Shown here one piece after another: positions 44,196 through 55,121 of a stretch of 64,000 bases of DNA. Every line of letters begins with the position of its first letter. The first letter of the stretch is position 1. The notes beneath the pieces were generated by a model. It ran no database searches and had not been told where the DNA came from. It saw only the letters and a list, made by a program, of their open reading frames with translations. The position numbers and the translations under genes were made by a program. This stretch comes from Laguncularia racemosa (lineage: Eukaryota > Streptophyta > Magnoliopsida > Myrtales > Combretaceae), in the NCBI GenBank assembly GCA_037954665.1, contig JBBMOL010000009.1, positions 1,488,001-1,552,000 of the forward strand, in the 5' to 3' direction.

Positions 44196-47100
44196 CAATC
44201 CTCCCATCACAAAATACTCTCACTATAGGAAAAAAAAAAAGAAAAAAAGAAAAAGAATCGTTGAAAAAATACTAAAATATATGTATATTGTGTTTAACAT
44301 AACAAAAGCCTACTCATGCCTTTCTACGATGAAAGGATGTTTATCATTTCCACTATGAAAGCACACTTACCCACATCATCTAAAGATAATTTGCATCAAA
44401 TCTTACACCACTTTCCAGCCATAACCCTTAAGGATCTACTACTTGGACATCAAGTATGATTTCTATCTCTTAGTTAAATGCACATGTAATGGATAATATT
44501 GTATCATAGCAAATATGCAACACTCATACTCATTTCACGCAGTAAATATATGATCTAAAGCATTCTCAACTCCCAAACTTGTTTCCATATTTTAGGGATG
44601 CTCCATAATCATCCACTAGTATGCTTTGCTCACCATTTCATTTTCACCAGCCAAAGTAACCATACAACAATCTCATTTCCATTAATAAAATCCATAATCC
44701 AATATTTCCAGCAAAATCCTTATGTGATGTTAATAGTAAGGTAATTCAAAGAGATACAAACAACATACTAGTGCCTATACGCTATTGCTACCACTGCATA
44801 TCACAAGACAAAAGAATAAGGGTGCTCACCTGGCTTAATGATCCTTCTAACTAGCAAGCTCGATTGACCATGATTTTTAGATGGTTACTCTCAAAAGTTT
44901 AATATTTTTAGAGGTTTAATGAAGATTTGATCAAAAAATAGAGCATTGCATATTACCAGCCATTAAAGCTCCATTGGCAACAAGGGTGTGTTAGCTAGCT
45001 TCCCCTAAGGTCTCCTATCAATTCCCAAAGTATTGTGGTAGCAACTCTATGCTTGGTTCTTAGACGTAAGTGCCCTGCCTCCTACAAGAAAATTGAAAAA
45101 CAATTTTGAAGTCCTAAATTTATTTTCCCTTATATAACTTGTTAGCTTAATAATTGCTAGTAACTCCCACTTTATTTTTCTTGCTTTGCTGGTGTAGTAT
45201 CTTAATTGCCTTTCAGGTGCTTCCATTGTAAACCCAAAATACTTCCATTACTAAGTGACTTGTTTAGTTCATACTTTATTTGATATTGTTGCAATTTTCT
45301 ACACATCCTAATGTTTCATGTTTATCTAGTAACTCTAAAATGGAAAAACATACGGTCCAATCTTCAATTGATAACTCAATGCATAGATGTTAGCCCTCAA
45401 CTCTTCTACATTTTCTTCCACCTATTAGTTGATTAGGTGTCCATACTTGATGAATCCTTCCCATCTCATGTGTTTTGCCAGCTCTAAATGATTCCTATAG
45501 CTGTTATATCTGTTATTAATCCATTCCCATGCAAGAATGTGATGTGTAGTTGTTCGTAGTGCTAATTGACAACACTTCCTTCATAAATGAAAGCTTGGGT
45601 GCCAAAATATTACCCTAGCTAAGTATTATCCAACTTGTTTAATTCAATTTCCCTCACATCTACTAATCTAGCTAATAAGATGTTCTTTAACAATAGTAAC
45701 ACATGCCTCCCATTGTCTTAGTTATTATAAGATTGGCACACATCCTTTTATTAACTACATTAGGTAGCATGTAACAAGAAATTCTAGCAAGTTTGAGTTT
45801 ACACATCAATTTCCTAGTTCTATATTGTTTTATTTCATTATGTGTCGTAACCCAAAATTGACCAACAAATTTCCATTTCAACATGCAACCTCAGTGGTCC
45901 AATATCATGTTGTTAAATAAGTGTTTTAAGTGTTAATCTAGTAACAATGCACATATTCCCTTTATCTATCTTATTGTTGTTTAGCAATTAGGTATTATTT
46001 GGTCAAAAGCATTTTGAACTTAGCTATACATAAGATGTATTTCGTCAAACCATTCAAGCATAGCTAGGTATTATTTATGTATCCTAGTTCAATTTTTTCA
46101 TTGATTCAATCACTAATCCTAATTTTTTTATTAGACTAGGTAGCTATTTTAAGTGTTGGTCTCTCCTTGTATCCATTATTACATCAAATTATATCATTAC
46201 CTATCTAAAGAAGGAATACTCAGGTACTCCCAAGTTTGCTTTGATGAATAAAGCAACATTAGTATATATCTATTTGTTAATTTAATATGTTTCCCATTAT
46301 TTTAATAATATATCTTCACATATTACCATAAGCTCCCAAATACAATATTACATAGATACTTCCTTTAGTGTATTTTTACTTACAATCATTGATTGCATAT
46401 GTGAAGAAACATATCTCTACCATCTTGTTATATTTCAATGTTTGACTTTCAAGTTTTTGATAAATAATGAATTATACCAATAAACTTCTAACTAAAATAA
46501 AGTTTTTTTTTTAATTTAACTTTAAGAAATGAACATTGTAGGGTTACTTTATTTAACTTTTGTTGACTCATCATAATGTTCAAACTAAAAGTGTCAAATG
46601 CTCTTGAAAGCCCCAAATCAAGTAGCTTGCAAAACCCAGGATATCACATTCTATTCCCCTTACAAATAGTTTCTTCTTCAACACTATTATACAATAGATC
46701 CATGGGTTATAAAACCACTACGCTTCTGCTACACAACTTTCCGATTCTCAAGTTGCATCATTATAATCTTTTCTTTTTCTTTTTTTGGAGGTCACAATTT
46801 TGATTAACGCATTTATCAACATAAGTAATTATACTTTTAAGTCTACTTATACCATCTTACCACATCATCCTTTAGATTACATATATAAATACATTCACGC
46901 ATCAACTATCTCTTAGCATATTTGATCTCAACAACAACAAAGAATAAGCACCAACAATGAGTACTCTGTGATTATTAATTTACTAATCTTTGATTAGATC
47001 CTTGTCAATGCATCATTAGTTTGAGCTAAAGTTAGGCAATCACAAACTCAATGGCCTTGATGTCTTCAATGTTAACATTTCTTACTTTTTGATTACTGGC

Positions 47101-49258
47101 ACAACATAGCTTCAAGGCCTAGCTTCCCATACTAATAACACTTTCCCCTAAAGCACTTACTCCTTTTATAATTCCATCTGCATCCCCAACATGTAATCTT
47201 CATGACTCGCATCCTTTTATTCCCTATTAAGAGTATAAGGGATTTCTTATGCAAATGATTGCCTATAGTTTGAGCAACAACTTTCCCATCTAACTACCCC
47301 TCTCTCCTATGCAAATGATAAAGAGAAAAAAGCATACGGGTTCCCATTCGACCACCGTTTCATTTAACTACCACATATTTTTGGTCCAAACGCATATACC
47401 AGCATCCAAAAGCTAGATAAAGCCTTAACATAGGGTTATATGACACTCTCTCATCATTTGAATGGTGAGGTCATGCCATCCGAATAGCATAAACTTGCTA
47501 CAAAAATCTCATAATGTTTCTTCTACGCAATAAATGCCCATTTAAATTTTTTACATTTCCCTTCTCTTATAGTTTACTTAGGATGTTAAAATAGGTTTAG
47601 GGATAGTTCTTATGGTAGTTTTGCTTAGTTTTTAGTTAAACTACAACTCCAAATGGATTCCAATCATTATTCTAGTGGATTTGGATTTTCGGAGTTTAGA
47701 TTTGCTACATTACTACTCTCATTTCAGGTTCTTTATTCCTAAATTCAATTCTATTATGAATTATGATTGATTTTGTGTTTTATTATACTTTATTTTGCTA
47801 TTATAATGAGCTAAGTAGATTATTATAGCGGTTATGCTGATGTTGATAGGTTTAATGGTTGGAATGAAATGCTATTACATTGGCTTTGTTGTCTATATAT
47901 GTTTTTGATTTTTTATATGGATTAATCCATATGATTGGTGCAAGATTACTACCAATGACTGTGTCTTTGGTTCCACACATGGACTATGAACTAAATAAAT
48001 AGGTTCAAAGTTCCCTTATTGCGTGAATAGATCTACATGCTCTAACAGGATTCAAAAATCCTAAATAAGGCTCTAGTGTTTCAATTTTAACATGAACACC
48101 ATCTATGGGTTTATGCTAAAACACTAGAAATCGCATTTCTTATACAGTTGAAGTTGTGGCTTAAAACACACTTGAACCACAAATTCGATTAAAGTAACTA
48201 ATGTTGTAATATTTGGGATTTTTAGAGGTAGGAACCAAATGTTATATGAGAATTGAGAGATATGTTTTGGGCTCAATAAATTCCTCAACCCTAAGTTAAA
48301 GACTATTTTTATCAACACTAAGTTAAACTAATAAAGCCCTAAAATTTTAATTCAATGCCCTAAAATCTTATAACTTTAAAAATAATTAAAGGATATTTAA
48401 ATAAATTATTATATTTTAATTTACAAGCTACAAATCTAAACTTAATTAAATTTTGCAAACAATTAAGCCTCTAAGAAGCCATGGGCACCATTGATAAAGA
48501 CCAAGGCCCATTTACCATTTCTTTAAGTTTTATTTTTCTAATTTCATCATCTTGACTCCATCTAACTATATGGCTATTTTAACTAAATAAATTAGCTAAA
48601 CCAAACCAAACCAAACTAAGCCAACCAAGCTACCTCACTTAGACCTAAGCCATGTAAACTAGGTATACCTAGTATCCGAGTTCACTTAGTCCACTCCCTC
48701 ACTCAATATTTTACTTATCTTTGTCATATTTTGTCAAGTACAACTTATATCTCCTTAAGATTAATCCAAGTGATATGTTTAATTTATTCAACTATTTGCT
48801 AAATGGTGTTTTAATGAAGTTTAGAATCTAAATAAGTGAAGAAACTTAAGATATGATGAGACCCATTGAAACATGGTAGTAGAATCACATCCATTAGTTG
48901 ATTTAAAATTTTAAATGAAATTAAAATTAGTTAGCTTCAAAATGACTACCAAATTGTAAAAATTCAACTTAAAACCATAAAGTTATGGCTTTTAGAAGTT
49001 AAGTAGTACGCTTGTTGACTTTAAGCTTAGATGAGAATTCAAAGTGACTTTAGAATTTCTATTTGCATCAAGTGAACCTAAGGACATTATCGGAGTTTGC
49101 TATAGTGTAAACGAATAACCACTTGCTTATTTGATTTGCTTGAAGTGGCCACAAGAAATGTAGCCACTCATATGTTAAGTAACAATTATTGCGATTTCAC
49201 TTAAGTGAATCACATGAGTCATTGAATTGATAAATTATTATCATGATATTGCTTGGTA
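44196..49258. other. 5-kb stretch without recognisable genes
   Basis: AT-rich, stop-rich in all frames. The longest open frames (46576-46803 plus, 45687-45884 minus, 48124-48318 minus) carry no motif I recognise. 47300-47900 resembles an LTR U5 in style, including the CCATCCGAATAGCAT motif at 47475-47490. Likely old retroelement debris. Confidence 0.4.
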
Positions 49259-50023
49259 TGATGTGATACGAACTCTATCAATTTGTGCTAAAACCCGAAA
49301 TCCCAAATGGAATCTAACAACCTATAATCGATCAAGAATGGATGGAAACCGCAACTTGTTGCTTATAATGAAGCAAAAACCTTAGTATGAATGGAAACAC
49401 CACAATCAGAGAAGGAGATCAGATTAATAAGTTAAGGATAAACGCCACAGAACAACTGATAAGTCCAAAAGTTCTTTCAAGAACCAAAGAGAAATTTGTT
49501 TAACTTTTCAAGAATTTATCCCTTATAATATGTGTTTAATGACCATTTATAGTCTCGTAAGAAAATAAACAAACAAAAGAGATAACAAAACCCTAAATCA
49601 ACTAAGGAAACAAGCAAAGCTAGCGGCCTAAAATAGTCTAAGGTCGGCCAACATTTTTCTTGAAAAGCTGGCACTAAAGGTCAACGGCTTTGAATTACAC
49701 AAACCCGGCCTTTATTCAACACTGGCCATATAAGCTAGGTGGGCAACTTTCATCCCAAAACCAATAGCCTTTCCATGGAAGCTAGTAGCTTTCAAGCTTT
49801 CTCAAGCATCTTCAATCCATCTTCAGTCCAAAGCTCTTGAACTTCAATGACATGGATTATTCTTAGTTCATTCTTTGTTTGATGCATGTATTGCTCCTCA
49901 TCTTGAACTTCTTTGATTAGTCCATTAAGTGCATCCTTAAACCTTTTAGCTCAAATTCATGTCATAGGCCTAACTAGAATTTCAAGAGGATCCGCTATCC
50001 ATTTCCTAGCTTGACTTTCATCA
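49259..50023 (-). repeat. Element K 3' LTR
   Basis: Plus-strand TGATGTGATACG...CTTTCATCA, 765 bp. The ORF tail of the polyprotein (SQARKWIADPLEIL, then AKRFKDALNGLIKEVQDEEQ) is readable inside its first 150 bp. Confidence 0.65.
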
Positions 50024-50039
50024 TTCCCCTCCTCTTGAA

Positions 50040-52437
50040 AAAGATTTGTCCTCAAATCATGACCTGCATTAAAAGGACTCAAATCAGTAACATTAAAGTA
50101 GCACTTTCAAGATACTCATCGGGTAAATCTAGCTTGTAGGTGTCGTCATTGATATGCTCAAGAACTTGAAAAGGACCATCACCTCTAGGAAGCAGCTTTG
50201 ATCACCTCTGTGCTGGGAATTGCTCTTTGTGCATGTGCATCTAAACCTAATCTCTAGGTTTAAAGAGTACTTGATGATGCTCTTTGTTGCCGTGTTTTAC
50301 ATATTGCTCCATCCGTCACTTAATATTGAGCTTGGCCTTCTCGTGAATCTATTTAACAAACTTAGCTTTCTTTTTTCCATTTAAATTAACATGTTCAGAT
50401 ACAAGTAAAGGAGTTAAATCCAATGGATTCAAAGGATTAAAACCATATACAATCTCAAAAGGTGAAAATTTAGTGGCAGAATGTATAGAACGATTATAAA
50501 CAAATTCAACATGTGGCAAACAATCTTCCCATGTTTTAATGTTCTTTTGAATGATAGCCCTTAGTAAAGTAGATAAAGTCCTATTAACTACCTCTGTTTG
50601 CCCATTAGTCTATGGATGACAAGTAGTAGAAAACAATAACTTAGTTCGTAACTTATACCACAAGGTTTTCCAAAAGTAACTCAAGAACTTAGCATCTCTA
50701 TGAGACTCAATTGTTCTAGGAATACCATGCAATTGAACAATTTCTCTAAAAAACAAATATGCAACATGTGCAGCATTATCCGTTTTGTGGCATGGAATAA
50801 AATGTGTCATCTTTGAAAATCTATCCACAACAACAAAAATGGAATCTCTACCATGTTTAGTCCTAGGTAAACCTAACACAAAATCCATGGAAATAACAAT
50901 CCAAGGTTCACTAGGAATAGTAAGTGGTTTATACAAGCTATGGGGTTGCACTCGAGACTTAGCTTGTCTACAAGTGATACACCTCTCACAGATTCGCTCA
51001 ACATCCCGCTTCATGTGTAGCCAATAAAAATGTTCTTGCAAAACCCCTAAAGTCTTAGCCACTCCAAAGTGTCCCATCAATCCTCCACCATGAGACTCCC
51101 TCACTAACAAATCTCGAATGGAACAATTTGGAATGCAAAGTTTGTTCTCTCTTAATAAGAACCCTTCATGCCTAAAAAATTTTCCACTAGCTCCCTTCTC
51201 ACAACATGCAAGTCCTCACTAAAATCTTAATCCAAAGGGTACAACTCTTTAATATGTCAAAAAACAAGCAATTTAGCATCAAGAGTTGAGATTAGTAGAT
51301 ACCTTCTTGAGAGTGCATCCGCAACAATGTTTTCCTTACCTTGCTTGTATTGAGTGACGTATAGAAAGGTCTCAATAAACTCTACCCACCTTGCATGTCT
51401 TCTATTCAACTTGTCTTGGCTCTTCAAGTGCTTCAAGGACTCATAGTCAATGTGAATCACAAGCTCCTTAGGCCAAATGTAGTGTTGCCAAGTTTCCAAG
51501 GTCCTCACCAATGCATATAACTCCTTATTGTAAGTCGGGTACTTCAATGCTGCTCCACATAGCTTTTTGCTAAAGTATGCAATTGGTCTTCTTTCTTGCA
51601 TAAGAATAGCTCTAATACCTAAACCTGAAGCATCGCATTCAATTTCAAACATTTAAGCAAAGTTAGGTAAAGCAAGTAAATGAGCATGGGTTAATATAGC
51701 TTTAATCCATTGGAAAGCCTTCTCTTGTTCTTCTTCCCACTTAAACCCAACATTCTTCTTGATGAATTCAATGATTGGCGCGGTTATGCTACTAAAATCC
51801 CTCACGAACCACCTATAGAAACTCACAAGCCCATGGAAACTCCAAACTTGGCTCAAATTCATCAGACTTGGCCATTCTTAGATAGCTCGAGTCTTCTCAT
51901 CATCAACCTAGATCCCCTATAAACTAACAACAAAGCCAAGAAACACAAGTCTATTGATGCAAAAAAATGTACTTCTTGAGATTAGCAAATGACTTTCCTC
52001 CCACAGAACCTCCAAAATAGAATTCAAATGAATTAAATGGTCATCTAAATTCTTGCTACAGATAAAGGTATCATCAAAATAAACAACCACAAATTTTCCA
52101 ATAACAGCTCGCAAAATATGGTTCATTAATCTCATGAAAGTACTTGGTACATTAGTTAACCCAAATGGCATAACTAACCATTCATATAAACTATACTTTG
52201 TTTTAAACACAGTTTTCCACTCATCTCCTTCTTTCAATCTAATTTGATGATACCCACTTTTTAGATCAATTTTAGAAAAGATGCAAGAATCGTGTAATTC
52301 ATCTAAAATGTCATCTAAACGAGGAATGGGATGACAATACTTTACCGTTATGTTTTTCATTGCTCGACATTTAACACACATCTTCTATGACCCATCCTTC
52401 TTAGGAACCAAAATCACAGGAATAACACACGCAAGGT
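50040..52437 (-). pseudogene. Element K polyprotein: RT, RNase H, integrase
   Basis: RT palm at 52381-51917: YCHPIPRLDDILDELHDSCI, FSKIDLKSGYHQIRL, LYEWLVMPFGLTNVPSTFMR, catalytic YFDD (VVVYFDDTFICSKN). Thumb/connection 51862-51653 (FHGLVSFYRWFVRDFS). RNase H 51652-51257 (FEIECDASGLGIRAILMQ, KELYALVRTLETWQHY, VADALSRR). Integrase 51110-50040: zinc-binding CERCITCRQAKS, core MDFVLGLPRTKHGRDSIF with VVVDRFSKMTHF, SHRDAKFLSYFW, then CHP followed by a TAG where Gln is expected, NGQTEVVNRT, and the C-terminal LLPRGDGPFQVLEHINDDTY. The end DLRTNLFQ leads to the LTR. No chromodomain was seen. Several stops; dead copy. Confidence 0.9.
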
Positions 52438-53659
52438 TGTCAAAATTGCGAGTTAACTCGTAAGTTTCTACGAGTTTACGAGTTTGTGATCATACTCATT
52501 GTTAACTCACATACAAAGTCGGTTTATTGGTAAAATCACATTAAAATCATCATTCTATTGATGGAATCGTTAAAATCATGAGCTACATTGCGTTTCAACC
52601 GATTCTAGTAAAATTGCAAGTCTAGAACCATTTTTGGTCCAAGTCCAAAACTACAATAGGCTGCCACTAAGTTTAAAATAAGCCTACTACCTAAACCAAG
52701 TCACGGTCACATGTTCATTTATGTTCATCGTCTTCTAACTATAATTTGGTCTATTCTTCATCTTCTTTTCATTCCCATCTTAAGCCTTCACAACTCCGTT
52801 CCCTTCTCAGTTGTTTCACAAGTCACAACAATCTCAACTCAGTCGCATCGAGTTTTGTCGCATCTTTGATTCTCCATTCACTTCACTTAACATCTTGTAA
52901 TAGAGTTTTGACGTCATCTAATGACAATTACCCTTTTTTAAGTCTTTTCTCTCTTAAAAACACTACTCTTATCAATCTTTGATTATGGCGAGTATCTCTT
53001 TTTTTATTGTTTTCATGAGCTTTATAGCACTTAAACTATCAACGAATGTATTCCATTATTGCATCATATCTAATCAAAATTCATTCAAACCCCAACAACA
53101 TCCAAAATCCTTAATTTCATACTAAATTAGGATTCAATAAAATTGTTAAATATATTTTCACCTTGATATCCTTGTGGTTCTCTCCCTAAGTATGTCAAAA
53201 GCATTAGAAGAAATCTAGTTTATTTTCAATTTTATTTTGTTAAAGTACTAATCTTGTAGAGGAATCAATATTTATTATCCTCATGGTTGAAACTTCTATT
53301 TAAAAGTTGTAGTTGTAGTAGGAGTTTACATTTTCTTTTTCAATGTAGATTCTATAAGGTTAGCTTTAGGAGAAGCTTCATGAGATAATGAAGTGAAGTG
53401 ACTATTGTAACTCTTGAAGTTTTGGTCGATTAATATAGTGAAACACCTAGTGGAGATAACTAAGTCTCCAATAACTGGAGGCTAGAAAAATGAACCGATG
53501 CATAAGGTGAAACCACTATAAATCAATGCTTGATCCTTTTATTCCTACACGTTTATTTTCTTGTGATTTATTTTCCACTGTATACTTGGTTGATTTCCTC
53601 CACATAGTAATTAATCAAAAGGGGTAATTCCAACTCTTTATTGCTAACTAAGACTAACA
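52438..53659 (+). repeat. Copia-type 5' LTR
   Basis: From TGTCAAAATTGCG to ...AGACTAACA, followed by a PBS. Length about 1.2 kb. The end (AGTAATTAATCAAAAGGGG, AATTCC, then CTAAGACTAACA) fits a plant Copia U5. The start is inferred from the point where element K similarity stops. Confidence 0.55.
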
Positions 53660-53661
53660 AT

Positions 53662-53672
53662 TGGTATCAGAG
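53662..53672 (+). other. Copia primer-binding site (initiator tRNA-Met)
   Basis: TGGTATCAGAG two bases after the LTR end. Confidence 0.75.
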
Positions 53673-53741
53673 TGATGCTTGATATTAATGGAGTTTAAAG
53701 ATCAACAACGAATGGTATAATAGTTCAAACTAATAAGGTAC

Positions 53742-54101
53742 CTTTATTGGAACCAATTTCCCTATTATAAATACAAGATGGAGATATTCATCAAAGCCAT
53801 GGGTTATAAGATTTGGCACATCATCAAAAAGATTGACATGGAGATAAAAGGTGAAGTTTCAAATCCTAATAAGAAAAAGAAAACAAAGATGAATTCAATG
53901 ACTAAGAATCTCTTACTCACTACCATTATACCTCTTGAATTTTACTTAATGTCTTCATGAAAAACAACAAAAAATATTAAGAATACATTATGTGAAACAC
54001 ATGAAGGAATTGACACTATCAATGAGACAACAATTAATATGCTTATGTGGAAATATGAAATCTTTCAAGTGCAACCTATCGAAGAAATAAAGGAAACTTT
54101 T
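53742..54101 (+). pseudogene. Copia gag (UBN2 type), 5' fragment
   Basis: Reads WNQFPYYKYKMEIFIKAMGY, KIWHIIKKIDMEIKGE, then MTKNLLLTTIIPLEFYLMSS, a stop, and LCETHEGIDTINETTINMLM, WKYEIFQVQPIEEIKETF. This follows the plant Copia gag pattern (W...KM..FL.A, ...A...I...L...EF, ...TLE.THEGT..VKE.KI..L...YE.F.M...E.I). Cut off at 54101 by the element D LTR. Confidence 0.8.
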
Positions 54102-55121
54102 TTATGTGCCTAAAAGGGGATTAAGCACATGCAAATTAAACCAAATAACAATCCCTAAATGACTAGGACAATTCGGTTCAAGTTGAAGCAATTGTAGCAT
54201 GACCCTAATTGCAATATATGGTCTGAATGATGTATTGCATGAAATGGATCAACACAATAGTATATTCCTCAATGATGATCTCAAATTATACTTCAAAACC
54301 CACGTGATTACTACTCAAAATCCACAAGAAAATAATCGCGATCCCCCTTCCACAACAAATACTTTCATAGTTCAACAATGTATAAAAAATGAGGAATATC
54401 AATCAAGTATAACAAGAACTCAAATTAGCACAATAATTTGAATAATTATGAACCAAATCTGACCAAGAAATATTCCAATTCAACCCTAGATATTACACAC
54501 TAGAGAAGAAAAGAAATCACAACAAATTGAAATTGATATAACTCTCAATTTCAAGTGTTGCACTTGCTACAATCTCAACTCTTGGGATTGAAATTGATAA
54601 GAGGAAATTTGAACTAGGAAACCCTAATTCTCTCACGTGAAAATGAGTGTTTGTTCTGAAAAATTGGCCTCCCAAAAACCCTACTTAAGCAAGTATTTAT
54701 ACTTGCTCCCTTTAGGGTTAGAAAGTACACAAAATTACAACTATGCCACTTTTAGGGTGGTCGGTCCTAAATGAGAATTACAAACAAAATGAAAGTGTCC
54801 CAAAAGAAATTATAACATAAAATAGTCCACACAAATTACAAAGATATAAAAGAAATTGGTCTTCAAGATGTCGGTCTTCAGGGTACTTTCGAATTGAGCC
54901 CCGATGAGGATCCCGACTCACTCAAAAGTATAAGTGATTTGGCACCTTGTAGGACTGATAAGTGACCCTACTGGAATGCTTAACAATTGTAAGGTAGGAA
55001 TGAAGAAAATAAATTAGCTTCCTCAGGATTGGGTTTCTCATGTAAGATTCTCAAAACTAAGGTGTGTAGACCCTTAGCTCGGGCCCTGGTGATAGGTCCT
55101 CTAAGAGTTTGATTCCTATCA
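54102..55121 (-). repeat. Element D 3' LTR
   Basis: Plus-strand TTATGTGCCTAAAAGG...TTCCTATCA (start mutated from TGATGTGCC). Same family as J, E and F LTRs. Promoter repeat at 54689-54706. Confidence 0.85.
54689..54706 (-). promoter_or_regulatory. TATA box inside an inverted repeat, D LTR
   Basis: Plus-strand GCAAGTATTTATACTTGC, TATAAATA on the minus strand. Confidence 0.65.

Larger units (their letters stand above)
49259..52437 (-). mobile_element. Element K: 3' part of a Ty3/gypsy element
   Basis: Minus orientation: RT, RNase H, integrase, polypurine tract (50024-50040, AAGAGGAGGGGAA on the minus strand) and 3' LTR. The 5' part, including gag, protease and 5' LTR, is missing: similarity stops at about 52437 where the Copia LTR begins. 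No TSD can be assigned. Confidence 0.82.

Noticed and set aside
44173..44358. Lys-rich 61-codon open frame
   Set aside because: Produced by an A-rich tract (44231-44256); no start context or similarity.
45000..45900. Possible reverse transcriptase or RNase H remnant on the minus strand
   Set aside because: Readable stretches such as MEAPERQLRYYTSKARKI do not align to known motifs, and no catalytic signature was found.
50785..51027. Plus-strand open frame of 80 codons
   Set aside because: Antisense shadow of the element K integrase.
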